64,000 nucleotides of DNA from Moorena sp. SIOASIH (GCF_010671925.1 NZ_JAAHIH010000001.1:1-64000); one strand, 5' to 3'. Shown: positions 25,462 through 35,237, counted from the first letter of the stretch. The notes: generated by a model from the letters alone, not told the origin. Numbers and translations are program-made.

Positions 25462-27240
25462 ATGACATTAATTCAGCCTTCTTTATCTCCATTTGCAGTA
25501 TATCGATCTAATTCCCGCACTGTCGGACGCAAATACCAATCCGTAGTGATTATGGTACTGATTAGCCTATTCTTGCTGGGGGGAATTGGTTCCCGTTTAG
25601 CGTATTTACAGCTAGTTCAAGGGGAACGCAACCAACAGCTGGCAGAAAATAACCGGATTCGTCTGATTCCCAAGCCCCCTATACGGGGCAATATTTTTGA
25701 CCGTAAGGGAAGAGTATTAGCTAGCTATCGGTTGTCTCACTCGGTCTTTGTGTGGCCGATGGTTCTTAGGCAGGAGCAATGGCCCCAAACTCGCAAACGC
25801 CTGTCCCAAATTTTGAAGATACCAGACGCTGAGATTCAAAAGCGTCTGGAACAAGCGGGCTATAACTCTCCTTACCTACTTCGGATTGCCCGTGGTGTTA
25901 CTCCCGCTCAAGTTACTGCCTTGGCTGAGTACAGCAATGAATTACAGGGGATAGAGGTGGATATTGATGCCTTGCGGTACTATCCCCATGGACAGCTATC
26001 GGCTCACGTTCTAGGTTATACTGGAGAGTTGGACTATGAAGAGCTGCAACGGCGTAAACCTGACGGCTACCGCCTCGGTGATGTGGTTGGCAAAATGGGG
26101 GTGGAGAAGTCCTATGAGCATCTGCTACGGGGAGAATGGGGCGGTCAGCAAGTAGAAGTTGATGGTGCTGGACGAGTCGTCAGGGTTCTGGGTCAGAAAC
26201 AGGCAAAAGCGGGTAAACCTATCCATATAACCATCGATATAGACGTGCAGAAGGCAGCCGAGGCAGCATTAGGCGATCGCAAAGGGGCAGTCGTGGCTAT
26301 AGACCCCAACACCGGTGCTGTCCTCGCAATGGTTTCTCGTCCAACCTTTGACCCGAATATTTTCTCGACTCGCATCACCTCAGAAACCTGGCGAAAGCTA
26401 CAAGGCAGAGGGAATCCGTTTATCAACCGGGCAATGCGAGGGTTTCCTCCAGCCAGTACATTTAAGGTGGTCACGGCTTCGGCGGGTATGGAATCTGGTC
26501 GGTATTCTCCCAAAACTGTTTTACAGACTTATCCTTACCTGTATGTCGGTGGTCATGCCTTTGGGGAGTGGAACCGAGCCGGATTTGGTCCAATGGGATT
26601 TGTTGGTGCTATGGCTTGGAGCAGTAACACCTTCTTTGGTCAAATCGGTCGAGGGGTTGGGGGGAAAACCCTGATTGAATGGGCTCGTAGATATGGCTTT
26701 GGTGAAAAAACTGGTATTGAGTTATCTGGCGAATCCAGTGGTTTGATAGTGGATGATGCCTGGAAGCGGAAAAACTACAATTGGGGATGGACCGTTGGAG
26801 ATACCATAAATATGTCTATTGGTCAAGGGTTTACCCTAGGAACACCCTTACAATCCTCGGTGATGTTTTCTGCAGTTGCCAATGGCGGCTATCGGGTTAA
26901 ACCCCACTTGCTCAAGAACAATCAGGATGCTATAAAAGGGCGAGTGTCCATCAATATGAAGCCATCAACGATTCAGACCCTGCGCCGAGGATTGCGAGCT
27001 GTGGTGACTGGGGGAACAGGAGCGGCATTGAGGGTGCCAGAGTTGCCTCCTGCCGCTGGTAAGAGTGGAACAGCAGAGGCTCCTCCTGGGAAAGCTCATG
27101 CTTGGTTTGGTGGTTTTGCCCCCTATGATAAACCCGAGATTGCGGTTGTTGCTTTTGTGGAACATTCCGGCGGCGGTGGAGGTTCAGTGGCAGGACCAAT
27201 TGTGCGCCAGGTGATGGAGGCTTATTTTAAACATAAATAG
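25462..27240 (+). CDS. mrdA: Penicillin-binding protein 2 (peptidoglycan transpeptidase)
   Basis: This 592-residue protein has one N-terminal transmembrane anchor (about 27-48) followed by the PBP dimerisation domain (NRIRLIPKPPIRGNIFDRKG). The transpeptidase domain has all three motifs: ASTFK with Ser332 and Lys335 (SxxK), SSNTFF (SxN), and KSGTAE (KTG-type). The GQGFTLGTPLQ segment is typical of MrdA/PBP2. It crosslinks peptidoglycan during cell elongation. No rodA or mreBCD gene is adjacent. Confidence 0.92.
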   Translation: MTLIQPSLSPFAVYRSNSRTVGRKYQSVVIMVLISLFLLGGIGSRLAYLQLVQGERNQQLAENNRIRLIPKPPIRGNIFDRKGRVLASYRLSHSVFVWPMVLRQEQWPQTRKRLSQILKIPDAEIQKRLEQAGYNSPYLLRIARGVTPAQVTALAEYSNELQGIEVDIDALRYYPHGQLSAHVLGYTGELDYEELQRRKPDGYRLGDVVGKMGVEKSYEHLLRGEWGGQQVEVDGAGRVVRVLGQKQAKAGKPIHITIDIDVQKAAEAALGDRKGAVVAIDPNTGAVLAMVSRPTFDPNIFSTRITSETWRKLQGRGNPFINRAMRGFPPASTFKVVTASAGMESGRYSPKTVLQTYPYLYVGGHAFGEWNRAGFGPMGFVGAMAWSSNTFFGQIGRGVGGKTLIEWARRYGFGEKTGIELSGESSGLIVDDAWKRKNYNWGWTVGDTINMSIGQGFTLGTPLQSSVMFSAVANGGYRVKPHLLKNNQDAIKGRVSINMKPSTIQTLRRGLRAVVTGGTGAALRVPELPPAAGKSGTAEAPPGKAHAWFGGFAPYDKPEIAVVAFVEHSGGGGGSVAGPIVRQVMEAYFKHK

Positions 27241-27348
27241 TCTTAATTATGTTTAATGACCAGGAGACTATGGTTAGTCATTTTCGACTTAGGATTAACC
27301 AACTCAAGGCTAACTAACTCAGGGGCTAACTAACTCAGGACTAACCAC

Positions 27349-28299
27349 TCAAGGTGTTGACATGATCTGAATCCCCTGACTCGATAACTTGGTCACCCAA
27401 AACTCTAAATCTGGGTCAGTAATCTTAATGCTTACTTTCTGTTGAATTTCCTGGGCTTGCTCTTGGGACTCGCACAGGGCAAATACCGTCGGACCTGAAC
27501 CAGACATCATGGTTCCTATGGCACCGCTATTCTCAAAGGCTTCCCGTAGTTGCAAGACTTGGGGGTGATTGGGTAACACCACTTTCTCTAAATCATTGCG
27601 CAGTAGTGAACCAATCTGTCCCCCATCCTTATTAAGGATTGCCTTAACCATTGAACCACTATGAAAACGATTAGCACGGGATTCTAAGTCCTCAGGCTCC
27701 CGGATATAGGTTTCCCCAAACTGAGCCCGATAAGTCTGATAAGCCCAAGCAGTAGAAACCATCAGACTGCGGTATTTCCCCAACACGACATATAGAGAAT
27801 CCAGTCCCGGTAGGGCAGACAACCGCTCACCTCTGCCCAGAGCTAGAGCGGTGCCACCAGCAAGGCAAAACGGCACATCCGATCCAAGCTGTGCTGCCAA
27901 TTGTTCTAATTCCGGGTGGGTTAGTCCCAATTGCCACAACATATCGATTCCTACTAACACAGCCGCTGCATCCGTTGAACCACCAGCTAGTCCAGCGGCT
28001 ACAGGAATTCGCTTGTGGATAGTAATTTCTACACCGCCCAAGTTAGCAAAGTACTCAGGAAACTCCTCCCACATCAAGGCAGCTGCTTTATAAGCGAGGT
28101 TGCTTTCATCCGTTGGGACTTGGGGATGATGACAGTGGACTTTAATCTCCTGTGTACCAATGGCACGGATGTCGATTTGATCAGCTAATTCGATGCTTTG
28201 GAGAATCATTGCGAGTTCGTGATAACCATCACCCGCATCACCGATGATTTCCAAATACAGATTGATTTTAGCTGGGGCATTTAGGGAGTATGAATGCAT
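27349..28299 (-). CDS. ispE: 4-diphosphocytidyl-2-C-methyl-D-erythritol kinase
   Basis: This 316-residue GHMP kinase carries APAKINLYLEIIG (N-terminal substrate/ATP site), PVAAGLAGGSTDAAAVL (phosphate-binding loop, GHMP motif 2) and MMSGSGPTVFAL (motif 3). It phosphorylates CDP-methylerythritol in the MEP isoprenoid pathway. Its start overlaps the end of rsmA by 32 nt, so the two are translated from one transcript. Confidence 0.95.
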   Translation of the reverse strand: MHSYSLNAPAKINLYLEIIGDAGDGYHELAMILQSIELADQIDIRAIGTQEIKVHCHHPQVPTDESNLAYKAAALMWEEFPEYFANLGGVEITIHKRIPVAAGLAGGSTDAAAVLVGIDMLWQLGLTHPELEQLAAQLGSDVPFCLAGGTALALGRGERLSALPGLDSLYVVLGKYRSLMVSTAWAYQTYRAQFGETYIREPEDLESRANRFHSGSMVKAILNKDGGQIGSLLRNDLEKVVLPNHPQVLQLREAFENSGAIGTMMSGSGPTVFALCESQEQAQEIQQKVSIKITDPDLEFWVTKLSSQGIQIMSTP

Positions 28300-29116
28300 T
28301 CTTTATGGTGATCTGATTCGCTAGGGCTATCCATTGAGCAACACTAAGGTCTTCGGCTCGGGCTTGAGGGCTTATTTCTAATTGTTCCAGCAATTGGGTG
28401 ATGCGATCGCGTTCGATTACAGATTTTAAATTATTGCGCAACATTTTTCGTTTGCTGGCAAAGCCCAGTTTCAATAGTGTCTCCAAGCATCTGGGGTCAG
28501 AAGCTGGTGGTTCAGCTAGGCTCGGATGTAACCGTACGACAGCGGAATCGACCTTGGGGGGAGGAGAGAATGCCGACCCAGGTACATCGCAAATCAATTC
28601 ACATTTGGCGAGATACTGCACCCGCACTGATAATGCCCCAAATGCTCTAGAACTCGGTTTGGCATATAACCGCTGAGCTACTTCTTTTTGCACTAGCAGC
28701 ACGATTAAATCAAACCCTGGCACAGCTGGCTCAGTAATGGTACCTAGCAACTTTTCTAGAATCGGACCGGTAATATTATAGGGGATATTGGCAACAACTT
28801 TATTAGGTTTTTGGAAATTGGAAAAGTTAGCTAACAATGTATCTAAGTCTAAGGATAAAAAGTCCCCTTGCAGCAGTAAAAAGTTATCTATCTTACCGAG
28901 TTTTTTAACTAAAAATCGGCACAAGTCTCGATCAATTTCTACCGCCACTACAGACTGAACAAAAGGCAGTAACCGCTGGGTAAGAATGCCAGTACCCGGA
29001 CCAATTTCTAGAATGCGATCGCTTTTTTGTAAATTAGCGGCTGTCACGATTTGGTTCAGTGCCTCTTCGCTACGCAGCCAATGTTGAGCAAATTTTTTAC
29101 GAGCTTTTAACGTCAT
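28268..29116 (-). CDS. rsmA: 16S rRNA (adenine1518/1519-N6)-dimethyltransferase
   Basis: The protein has 282 residues. ILEIGPGTGILTQ is SAM motif I and VVANIPYNITGPIL contains the NIPY catalytic motif of the RsmA/KsgA/Dim1 family. It dimethylates two adenines in helix 45 of 16S rRNA during small-subunit maturation. The gene order rsmA-ispE is common in cyanobacteria. Confidence 0.95.
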   Translation of the reverse strand: MTLKARKKFAQHWLRSEEALNQIVTAANLQKSDRILEIGPGTGILTQRLLPFVQSVVAVEIDRDLCRFLVKKLGKIDNFLLLQGDFLSLDLDTLLANFSNFQKPNKVVANIPYNITGPILEKLLGTITEPAVPGFDLIVLLVQKEVAQRLYAKPSSRAFGALSVRVQYLAKCELICDVPGSAFSPPPKVDSAVVRLHPSLAEPPASDPRCLETLLKLGFASKRKMLRNNLKSVIERDRITQLLEQLEISPQARAEDLSVAQWIALANQITIKNAFILPKCPS

Positions 29117-29157
29117 TGCCCAATTTTATAGCATTTATCAATTCGGTCCCCAATTGG

Positions 29158-29462
29158 TAAGCTATCAGCTATCAGCTATCAGCTATCAGCTATCAGCTAT
29201 CAGCTATCAGCTATCAGCTATCAGCTATCAGCTATCAGCATATGCGCTACAGATGGTGCTACTTGAGGTGCTTTTGAATAAAATAAGCTGACGGCTGACA
29301 GCTGACGGCACCTCAAGTAGCGTGGGCGTAGCGCATATGCTTACCTTTCAATTATCATTAATCTGGAACTATTAAATTCTCCCTAAAGAGGTTTATTTTA
29401 AGCACCTCAATTCGCGTGAGCTTTTAGCTGACGGCTGACGGCTGACGGCTGACTGCTGACTG
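29158..29462. repeat. TCAGCTA heptamer array and palindromic repeat
   Basis: About eleven TCAGCTA units (29161-29238) run into a palindromic module: GCATATGCGCTAC (29238-29250) is matched by GTAGCGCATATGC (29328-29340), with CTACTTGAGGTGC and its inverse GCACCTCAAGTAG inside. A GACGGCT heptamer run follows at 29429-29462. The whole 29117-29581 gap between rsmA and the patatin gene is repeats plus AT-rich filler. Confidence 0.85.
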
Positions 29463-29581
29463 CTTACATCACTTCTAATCGAGTTGATCCCATAAATGTT
29501 ACTTTTGAATTAACCAGTAACAAGTAACCAAGTTCCTTGAATTATCAGTAGTAAACCGACCAACAAGATTTTAAAGGTTCC

Positions 29582-30547
29582 TCAATGGATTTTCAGGAAG
29601 TTCTGGAACAAACCTTGGTTTTGCCAGGCGTAATTCTTGGCAACACGCTTTAACTTGGCAATATTGCTCCGAGTCGCATCATCCATTGTGTCATTAGTGA
29701 TTTGCGGTTGTAGACGCAGGTAACGAGAAACTGTTGCATCCTCGGATTCTAAGCTACCCATCAACTCTTTGGTAATATACCGGTGAATGTCAGAAGGAGC
29801 ATCAAATAGCACTTCAATCAATCGTCCTTGCCATCCCCATTGTCCCAATCCCCAGCCTTTAGCTTTTTCCCAAGGAATGGAGCGGTTGGATTCTCCTGTG
29901 CCAATCGAGATTATAGAAATTTCCTCAAGGGAATGATTTAACCGGATCGCTTCAGCTAATGCACAGCTTGAGGGATTATTCGCCCCAACTCCACCATCAA
30001 TCGCTGAGTAAGTCTTGCTTTGAGTCTTGAGTTGATGGGCTGGAAAATAGGTGGGGGCAGATGCGGAACAGACACAGGCTTCCCACAAGGGAACATGGAA
30101 ATAATCTTTGTCTTCACGCCAGCTTTTAAAGATAATCGGCATGCGACTCATAGTGTCGTAGGCTGTGATCAACAGCCGAGGTGAATCGTAGATATCCGAC
30201 AGCTTGGTCGTTCCAAACTGTTCTTTCATCACCTCAATTAACCCCTGATTGGAGTGTTTAGGAGCAGAAAGACCATACTTAAGGATAACCTTCAGCCGCT
30301 TTAGTGAAAAACGGCTGGTGTAGCGGAAAATCCTTTCCCCTTTCTGTTCATAAAGTCTAATCATCTCCCGACTGGGGATGCCAGTGGCAATCCCGGCAGC
30401 CAAGATTGAACCAGTGGAGGTACCTGCAATTAAATCAAAATACTTGTTGAGGGGCTGGTTAATATCTTTCTCCAATTCCGCCAAGATTACTGCTGCGATA
30501 ACGCCCCGAATACCACCGCCATCTAAGCTGAGTATGCGAAAAGTCAT
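29582..30547 (-). CDS. Patatin-like phospholipase
   Basis: The 321-residue protein has the anion hole DGGGIRG (9-15), the nucleophile elbow GTSTG with Ser44, and IDGGVGANNPS with Asp184: the Ser-Asp dyad of patatin lipid acyl hydrolases. It should hydrolyse membrane glycerolipids. No CD-NTase or other defence gene is next to it, so a CBASS effector role is not supported. It follows folB by 41 nt and is probably co-transcribed. Confidence 0.9.
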   Translation of the reverse strand: MTFRILSLDGGGIRGVIAAVILAELEKDINQPLNKYFDLIAGTSTGSILAAGIATGIPSREMIRLYEQKGERIFRYTSRFSLKRLKVILKYGLSAPKHSNQGLIEVMKEQFGTTKLSDIYDSPRLLITAYDTMSRMPIIFKSWREDKDYFHVPLWEACVCSASAPTYFPAHQLKTQSKTYSAIDGGVGANNPSSCALAEAIRLNHSLEEISIISIGTGESNRSIPWEKAKGWGLGQWGWQGRLIEVLFDAPSDIHRYITKELMGSLESEDATVSRYLRLQPQITNDTMDDATRSNIAKLKRVAKNYAWQNQGLFQNFLKIH

Positions 30548-30588
30548 GATCCCCCTAAAAAACCACGATGTTGAATTATTCGTCCTAC

Positions 30589-30957
30589 CTACCTATTGTG
30601 ACGGGTTCTAGTCACTTCCAGGGTGATCTTACCTCCAAAATCTGGAATGGGGGCACCAGGTTTGCTTAACTGCACCTGGACTTGCTCCACCTGATCGAAT
30701 TCTAGGATCGCATTAGCAATTTGAACTGCCAATTTTTCGATCAGGGCACATTTTGAGGTTTTAACCAAATGCTTTACAGTATCAATAGTTTGCCGATAAT
30801 CCATGGTATCGCTAAGGTCATCACTTTCTCCCGCAGGGCTTAGATCTAGCCACATGGTCAGGTCTACTTCAAACCACTGTCCTAGGGTCTGTTCTTCGGG
30901 TAGGTAGCCAGTGTAGCCGTAGCAGCGAATATTGCTCAGTTTAATACAGTCCATCAT
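30589..30957 (-). CDS. folB: Dihydroneopterin aldolase
   Basis: The 122-residue length is right for FolB. CIKLSNIRCYGYTGYLPEEQ is the pterin-binding N-terminus with the conserved Glu, LGQWFEVDLTM follows, ALIEKLA carries the catalytic Lys, and VQVQLSKPGAPIP closes the fold. It cleaves 7,8-dihydroneopterin to 6-hydroxymethyl-dihydropterin in folate synthesis. Confidence 0.93.
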   Translation of the reverse strand: MMDCIKLSNIRCYGYTGYLPEEQTLGQWFEVDLTMWLDLSPAGESDDLSDTMDYRQTIDTVKHLVKTSKCALIEKLAVQIANAILEFDQVEQVQVQLSKPGAPIPDFGGKITLEVTRTRHNR

Positions 30958-31059
30958 TTGTCAAGTTTTCCCTCATGTATCTCCTATCACCAACGTAAAC
31001 GATTGCGATTAGCGCTACTACTTTGGGCTAATCCCGTTCCAAATCTAATGTGTGAACTA

Positions 31060-32432
31060 CCCCAACCTACTACGTAGAGGTTGGGGCTTCCAGTTTCACG
31101 GAAGAATGCCTTAACTTGGACGGGCGTCCACGTCTTGGTCTTACTTCTTCTCCACTGGCGTTGACCTCCCCCGTCCCAGAGGAGGATAGCATTCTGATAC
31201 CTTCTGCTCTGATATTTTTTGCTGCATTACCGTCCCTATCATGATGAGTCCCACAACTTGGGCAAATCCAAGCCCTTATATCTAGTGGCAACTCTTTTAT
31301 TCGGTAATGACAATTAGAACATGTCTTGGAACTAGGGAACCATCGGTCTATCTCAACCAGTACTTTTCTCTCTTTTTCACATTTATAAGACAGGAAGTTT
31401 ACAAAAGTTCCCCAGCTTAGATCAGATATTGCCTTAGCTAATTTATGGTTACGAACCATGCCCTTGACATTCAGGTTCTCAACTACTACTACTTGGTTGT
31501 CATCAACTATTTTTCTGGATAGTTTATGTAAGTAGTCTTGGCGGACATTTCCGATATGTTCATATACCTTAGCTACAATTTTACGCGCCTTTTTACGCCC
31601 ACTGCTGCCTTTCTTTTTTCTGGCAGCGATGCGTTGTTTTTTGGCTAACTTCTTTTCGGATTTTGCTAAATGTTTAGGATTGCTGAATTTAGAAGTCTTG
31701 TTGCCGTCGTAAGTGATCGCAAAATCCTTGATTCCTAGATCAATACCAACAACCTTTCCCTCTGTAAATACTTTGGCGTTTAGTTCCATAGGAACGGCTG
31801 CGCCAACAGACTCATACTCCATCAATACTGAAGCGTAATACTTCCCAGATGGGTCTCTACTGACTGTTACAGTTTTTATTCCCCCATCTAATGGGCGATG
31901 AATTACTGCTTTGACAATGCCCAGTTTTCCTGGGAACTTTAAACAGTCCCCAACTTGTTTTACATTTTGGGGGTACTGAATTGATTGACGATGATGGTAT
32001 GACTTGAATCTAGGATATTTGGCTCTGCCCTCAAAGAAATTTTGATATGCACGACTAAGATTTAGACTCACAGATTGTAAAACCTGAGAATAACAATCTT
32101 TTAGCCATTCAGTCTCTTTTTGCTTTTTGAGTTTTGGCAGCATGGAGTTGAGTGCAGATTGTTTTAGCCCAAAACCTGTTTCTTTGTAAGTTTCTATACA
32201 CTGATTTAAGGCATAGTTCCACCACCAACGAGCACATCCAAAATGCTGAGCTAATACTTGGACTTGCTCTTGTGTGGGATAGATTCTAACTTTGACGGCT
32301 TTATGTTTCACTGCACTCAACCTTACTATCGACCTTGTTTACTATTATATAAATTTCGCAGTAAAATGTCAAACTTTGAAGTCAAGTTCTCGGTTCGCTA
32401 TCCATCCCCAACCTACTGCGTAGAGGTTGGGG
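31060..32432 (-). mobile_element. IS200/IS605-superfamily element carrying only tnpB (IS1341 type)
   Basis: Near-identical hairpins mark both sides: CCCCAACCT...AGGTTGGGG at 31060-31086 and at 32406-32432, differing only in the loop (ACTACGTAG against ACTGCGTAG). The first overlaps the tnpB stop codon. No tnpA is present, so mobility would need one in trans. The exact transposon tips lie a little outside the hairpins and cannot be fixed from one copy. Confidence 0.8.
31070..32320 (-). CDS. tnpB: RNA-guided endonuclease TnpB
   Basis: The 416-residue protein appears intact. It has the N-terminal HTH_OrfB-type region (VRIYPTQEQVQVLAQHFGCA), RuvC-I GIDLGIKD (Asp194), RuvC-II VVENLNVKG (Glu281), a zinc ribbon with Cys334/Cys337 and Cys353/Cys356, and RuvC-III HDRDGNAAKNI (Asp361/Asp363). 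TnpB proteins are guided by an omega RNA read from the 3' end of the gene into the element's right end. Here that would run from about 31200 down past the hairpin at 31060-31086, with the guide taken from flanking DNA below about 31055. The RNA end is inference. Confidence 0.92.
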   Translation of the reverse strand: MSAVKHKAVKVRIYPTQEQVQVLAQHFGCARWWWNYALNQCIETYKETGFGLKQSALNSMLPKLKKQKETEWLKDCYSQVLQSVSLNLSRAYQNFFEGRAKYPRFKSYHHRQSIQYPQNVKQVGDCLKFPGKLGIVKAVIHRPLDGGIKTVTVSRDPSGKYYASVLMEYESVGAAVPMELNAKVFTEGKVVGIDLGIKDFAITYDGNKTSKFSNPKHLAKSEKKLAKKQRIAARKKKGSSGRKKARKIVAKVYEHIGNVRQDYLHKLSRKIVDDNQVVVVENLNVKGMVRNHKLAKAISDLSWGTFVNFLSYKCEKERKVLVEIDRWFPSSKTCSNCHYRIKELPLDIRAWICPSCGTHHDRDGNAAKNIRAEGIRMLSSSGTGEVNASGEEVRPRRGRPSKLRHSSVKLEAPTST

Positions 32433-32643
32433 AATTCCGCGACTCTTGTTAAAAATGAGAATTGCTGGAATCTAATACCAGAATTTTTGTCTCAATTCAA
32501 CCCCTAGCATACACAACCATATCTCTTGGTGTGCGTTCACGCTTAGCTTTGAAAAAGCGCGGGGTCGCACCGCTGCGTGAGTCCGCTCCTTTATTAGATT
32601 TGTACTCAAGCAATCCATAACCAGGGATTTGTGTTTTATAGTC

Positions 32644-33324
32644 TTAGTCTGTTCCAGTCTCTAAGGATACTGCTGGAGAAAGGGGTTTCCCGATTTGGGG
32701 TTCGGTACCTGTAAGTAGACGCTGGATGTTACTGCGGTGACGGATGATGATATATATGCCAGCAGCAAGACCAAATAACTCATAGGCAAGAGGAGCTTTG
32801 GTAAGGTACATCAGTAGGGAAACAGCGATCGCACCAGCAATGGAACTGAGAGAGACGATACGAGAAATGGCCAAGACTACTGCAAATACACCTAGGGTTC
32901 CTAACCCTACAGGCCAAGACATGGTGAGGATAACACCTATACTGGTTGCAACAGATTTACCTCCGGTGAAGTTTAGCCAAATGGATTTACTATGACCAAA
33001 GATAGCAGCAAACGCAGCTAATGCCACTAACCAGGGTTGCCAGGTTTCAGGCAGTAGGGAAACGTCTGTCAGGGTATAAAAGCCATTGACTAGACTAATA
33101 GCAGCTACTCCTTTCAAGGCATCAATCAGTAATACCACCACTGCTGGTCCTTTTCCCACAGTTCTCAATATATTGGTGGCACCGGTTGATCCAGAGCCAT
33201 GCTCGCGAATATCAATATCTTTAAGCCAGCGTCCTGCTAGGTAACCAGTAGGCAGAGAACCTAATAAATAGGCTGAGATTACTAGTAGCCCACTCCAAGT
33301 TAAGTTAAGTACCATTGGTGTCAT
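32644..33324 (-). CDS. plsY: Acyl-phosphate:glycerol-3-phosphate acyltransferase PlsY
   Basis: This multi-pass membrane enzyme has GSLPTGYLAGRWLKDIDIRE, SGSTGATNILRT (glycerol-3-phosphate site), and FTGGKSVATSIGV, the three conserved PlsY loops. It acylates glycerol-3-phosphate with acyl-phosphate, the first step of phospholipid synthesis. ATG 33324 (226 residues) is preferred. The open frame runs to 33453 but the extra 43 codons include a dispersed TTGATGCAAAGCGC repeat and have no homology. DUF3086 and DUF3119 genes lie upstream on the same strand. Confidence 0.92.
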   Translation of the reverse strand: MTPMVLNLTWSGLLVISAYLLGSLPTGYLAGRWLKDIDIREHGSGSTGATNILRTVGKGPAVVVLLIDALKGVAAISLVNGFYTLTDVSLLPETWQPWLVALAAFAAIFGHSKSIWLNFTGGKSVATSIGVILTMSWPVGLGTLGVFAVVLAISRIVSLSSIAGAIAVSLLMYLTKAPLAYELFGLAAGIYIIIRHRSNIQRLLTGTEPQIGKPLSPAVSLETGTD

Positions 33325-33406
33325 GTTTAAAATTTTAACAAGATCCGACAATAATTCCCCGATCACCACCGCGACGGGTAGCAGGGCTGTAACATTGCTG
33401 ACTGTC

Positions 33407-33455
33407 TTGATGCAAAGCGCAAGTGGGAGAAACCCCCATCGGACGGACTGCATCG
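33407..33455. repeat. TTGATGCAAAGCGC repeat (hairpin)
   Basis: TTGATGCAAAGCGCAAGTGG followed by GAGAAACCCCC and GACTGCATCGC. Same family as 12839-12884 and the copies near 53931-54062. It lies between the DUF3086 gene and plsY and provides false N-terminal codons to the plsY open frame. Confidence 0.75.
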
Positions 33456-33536
33456 CTTTTTCAGTTCGCTGAACCTCCCGAGTGGCAGTAGTTTCGCCCC
33501 TGTTTTGCTAAAATTAAAGCCAGTAAACTAAGTAAT

Positions 33537-34778
33537 TCAATAATCGTCATAGGTATACATCTGCCGAGGATCAGGTGCAAAAGCCAACCATAGGGGAAAT
33601 TGCAATAATGAGAGACTGATTTTATCTTCGGTTTCGTCAACAATGATTAAGGCTAACTGATCCCGCTTGATCAGTCGTTCCGCTTTTTGAACCAGGGCTA
33701 TTGGATCTTCAAATAGAACAACTCCCCGTTCTGGACCAAAATCACTACGGGAGATTCCTAGGCAGTCCTGTAATCCTCTGCGCCATTCTCCCAGTCGTTC
33801 TGGGGTGTTGGCAAGTACAAGGGTACGTAGCCGATTGTCGTATAGTGTCCGCAACACCGATATAACCGCTGAGGCAATCAAAACATTTTGTAAGCGGCTC
33901 CCCATAGTTTGCAGCGCACCACGACCACCTTGGGAAAAAAACCACTGAGATACTTTTTCAGCGTGAATTGGCTCAAAGGTACGACGCAGTTGCCAGGGAG
34001 GACCATAATAATCTGGCATTTTGCGATATTGATCCAACAGCTGACGAATCTGTCGGACTTCGTCTTTAAAGGCTTGTTCGGCAAATTGTGGGTTGCCTCT
34101 GGTGGGGGGTGGTGGGGGTTCTTCTAATGCTGGCCGTGGTGTTTCGGTTGGCGGCTGGGAGAGTTCCAGTTGTTCTGCAGCAGCAGCTAGGTCTTGTAAG
34201 GAGCCAACCAAATAATCTTTAAAGCCTTGAACCCGAATGGCTAGCTCTTGAGATACACCGGCAAAACTGGTGCGCATTTCTTCACGAATGCGTTCCCGGC
34301 GGCGTTCTAGTTGCTCAATAGAAATTTGCAACTTTTGCTTGCGTTGCTCCAGTTCGGTCAGACCTTCAAGTATCATCCGCTCCACAACTGCTTGGGTGGT
34401 TCCCAATTCCTTTGAAACCAGTGACTGTTCATGGTTTTGCAGATTGGCAATTCTCTGTCTCAACTCCTGTTCTTTTTGCTCAAGTTCAGCCACAGTTTGA
34501 GCTAAGCTAGCCATTTTTTTGGCTTGATCTGAAGACTGCCCTAGTTTAATTTGACTGACTTTATCCTCCTGCAGCGGCTCACTTGACTGTGTGGCTTTAG
34601 CTTTGTCATGGTCTGATAGGGTCAGAGAAATGGGAGGAAGGTCGGGAGCTTGAGAGTTATCCCTAGGAGTAGCCCTATCCTGATTTGGCAAATTTGACTC
34701 CTGTGAATTATATAATCCCTTAACTGCTTGGTTTTTATCTTGCTCTTGTTCTGGGTTTTGTGGGTCTTCGGAATTCAT
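33537..34778 (-). CDS. DUF3086 family protein (cyanobacterial, coiled-coil)
   Basis: The 413-residue protein has an acidic, Gln/Ser/Asp-rich N-terminus (1-80), a long coiled coil (about 85-170, ELEQKEQELRQRIANLQ and on), and a conserved C-terminal domain (about 225-413) with PDYYGPPWQLRRTFEPIHAE and FFSQGGRGALQTMGSRL. This matches the cyanobacteria-specific DUF3086 family. Function is unknown. It is followed by plsY and preceded by a DUF3119 gene. Confidence 0.8.
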   Translation of the reverse strand: MNSEDPQNPEQEQDKNQAVKGLYNSQESNLPNQDRATPRDNSQAPDLPPISLTLSDHDKAKATQSSEPLQEDKVSQIKLGQSSDQAKKMASLAQTVAELEQKEQELRQRIANLQNHEQSLVSKELGTTQAVVERMILEGLTELEQRKQKLQISIEQLERRRERIREEMRTSFAGVSQELAIRVQGFKDYLVGSLQDLAAAAEQLELSQPPTETPRPALEEPPPPPTRGNPQFAEQAFKDEVRQIRQLLDQYRKMPDYYGPPWQLRRTFEPIHAEKVSQWFFSQGGRGALQTMGSRLQNVLIASAVISVLRTLYDNRLRTLVLANTPERLGEWRRGLQDCLGISRSDFGPERGVVLFEDPIALVQKAERLIKRDQLALIIVDETEDKISLSLLQFPLWLAFAPDPRQMYTYDDY

Positions 34779-34847
34779 TTAAACTTATTTCTTAATAACT
34801 TATTCACTAACTACCTAAGCTCTACTCTATAATTGGAGGTAAGCCAG

Positions 34848-35237
34848 TTATACTTTAGGAAAGTGTTCTTCTAGGCAAGTTCGTAGCAGCTTTGGGTCAA
34901 AGATAATTGGTAGAAAGTGAATGCTTTTGACTTCTGAGAAATAAAACAAAATCGGTACTGATGTCCAGAAGATTTCCCAATTTTGCCATTCCTGATAAGG
35001 AAAACGCCGGATCAGGGTCTCGGAGCGATAAATATCCAAGGCGGTTTCAGTAAATTGCAGGCGTATGGTTACCGCCTGAAACAACAAGAAAAAGCCCAAC
35101 AAAGCGATCGCTAAACTTACCCAGGGTTGTATGAGCACTATTGTCACTGCAGCAATAATCAACACTATAGGCAGTGTGTAACTTGGAGGTAGTTCAACGG
35201 TTGATGTTGATTTTGGAGAATAATCAGCAGAAGTCAC
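34848..35237 (-). CDS. DUF3119 family membrane protein
   Basis: This 129-residue protein has two closely spaced transmembrane helices (about 22-58) followed by a small cytoplasmic domain (LQFTETALDIYRSETLIRRF, FPYQEWQNWEIFW, FYFSEVKSIHFLPIIFDP) typical of cyanobacterial DUF3119, a PH-like fold. Function is unknown. It lies 69 nt upstream of the DUF3086 gene and is probably in the same operon. Confidence 0.8.
   Translation of the reverse strand: MTSADYSPKSTSTVELPPSYTLPIVLIIAAVTIVLIQPWVSLAIALLGFFLLFQAVTIRLQFTETALDIYRSETLIRRFPYQEWQNWEIFWTSVPILFYFSEVKSIHFLPIIFDPKLLRTCLEEHFPKV

Noticed and set aside
29582-30547. Patatin gene as a CBASS effector
   Set aside because: Neighbours are folB and rsmA; no CD-NTase, ubiquitin-like or other defence gene is present.
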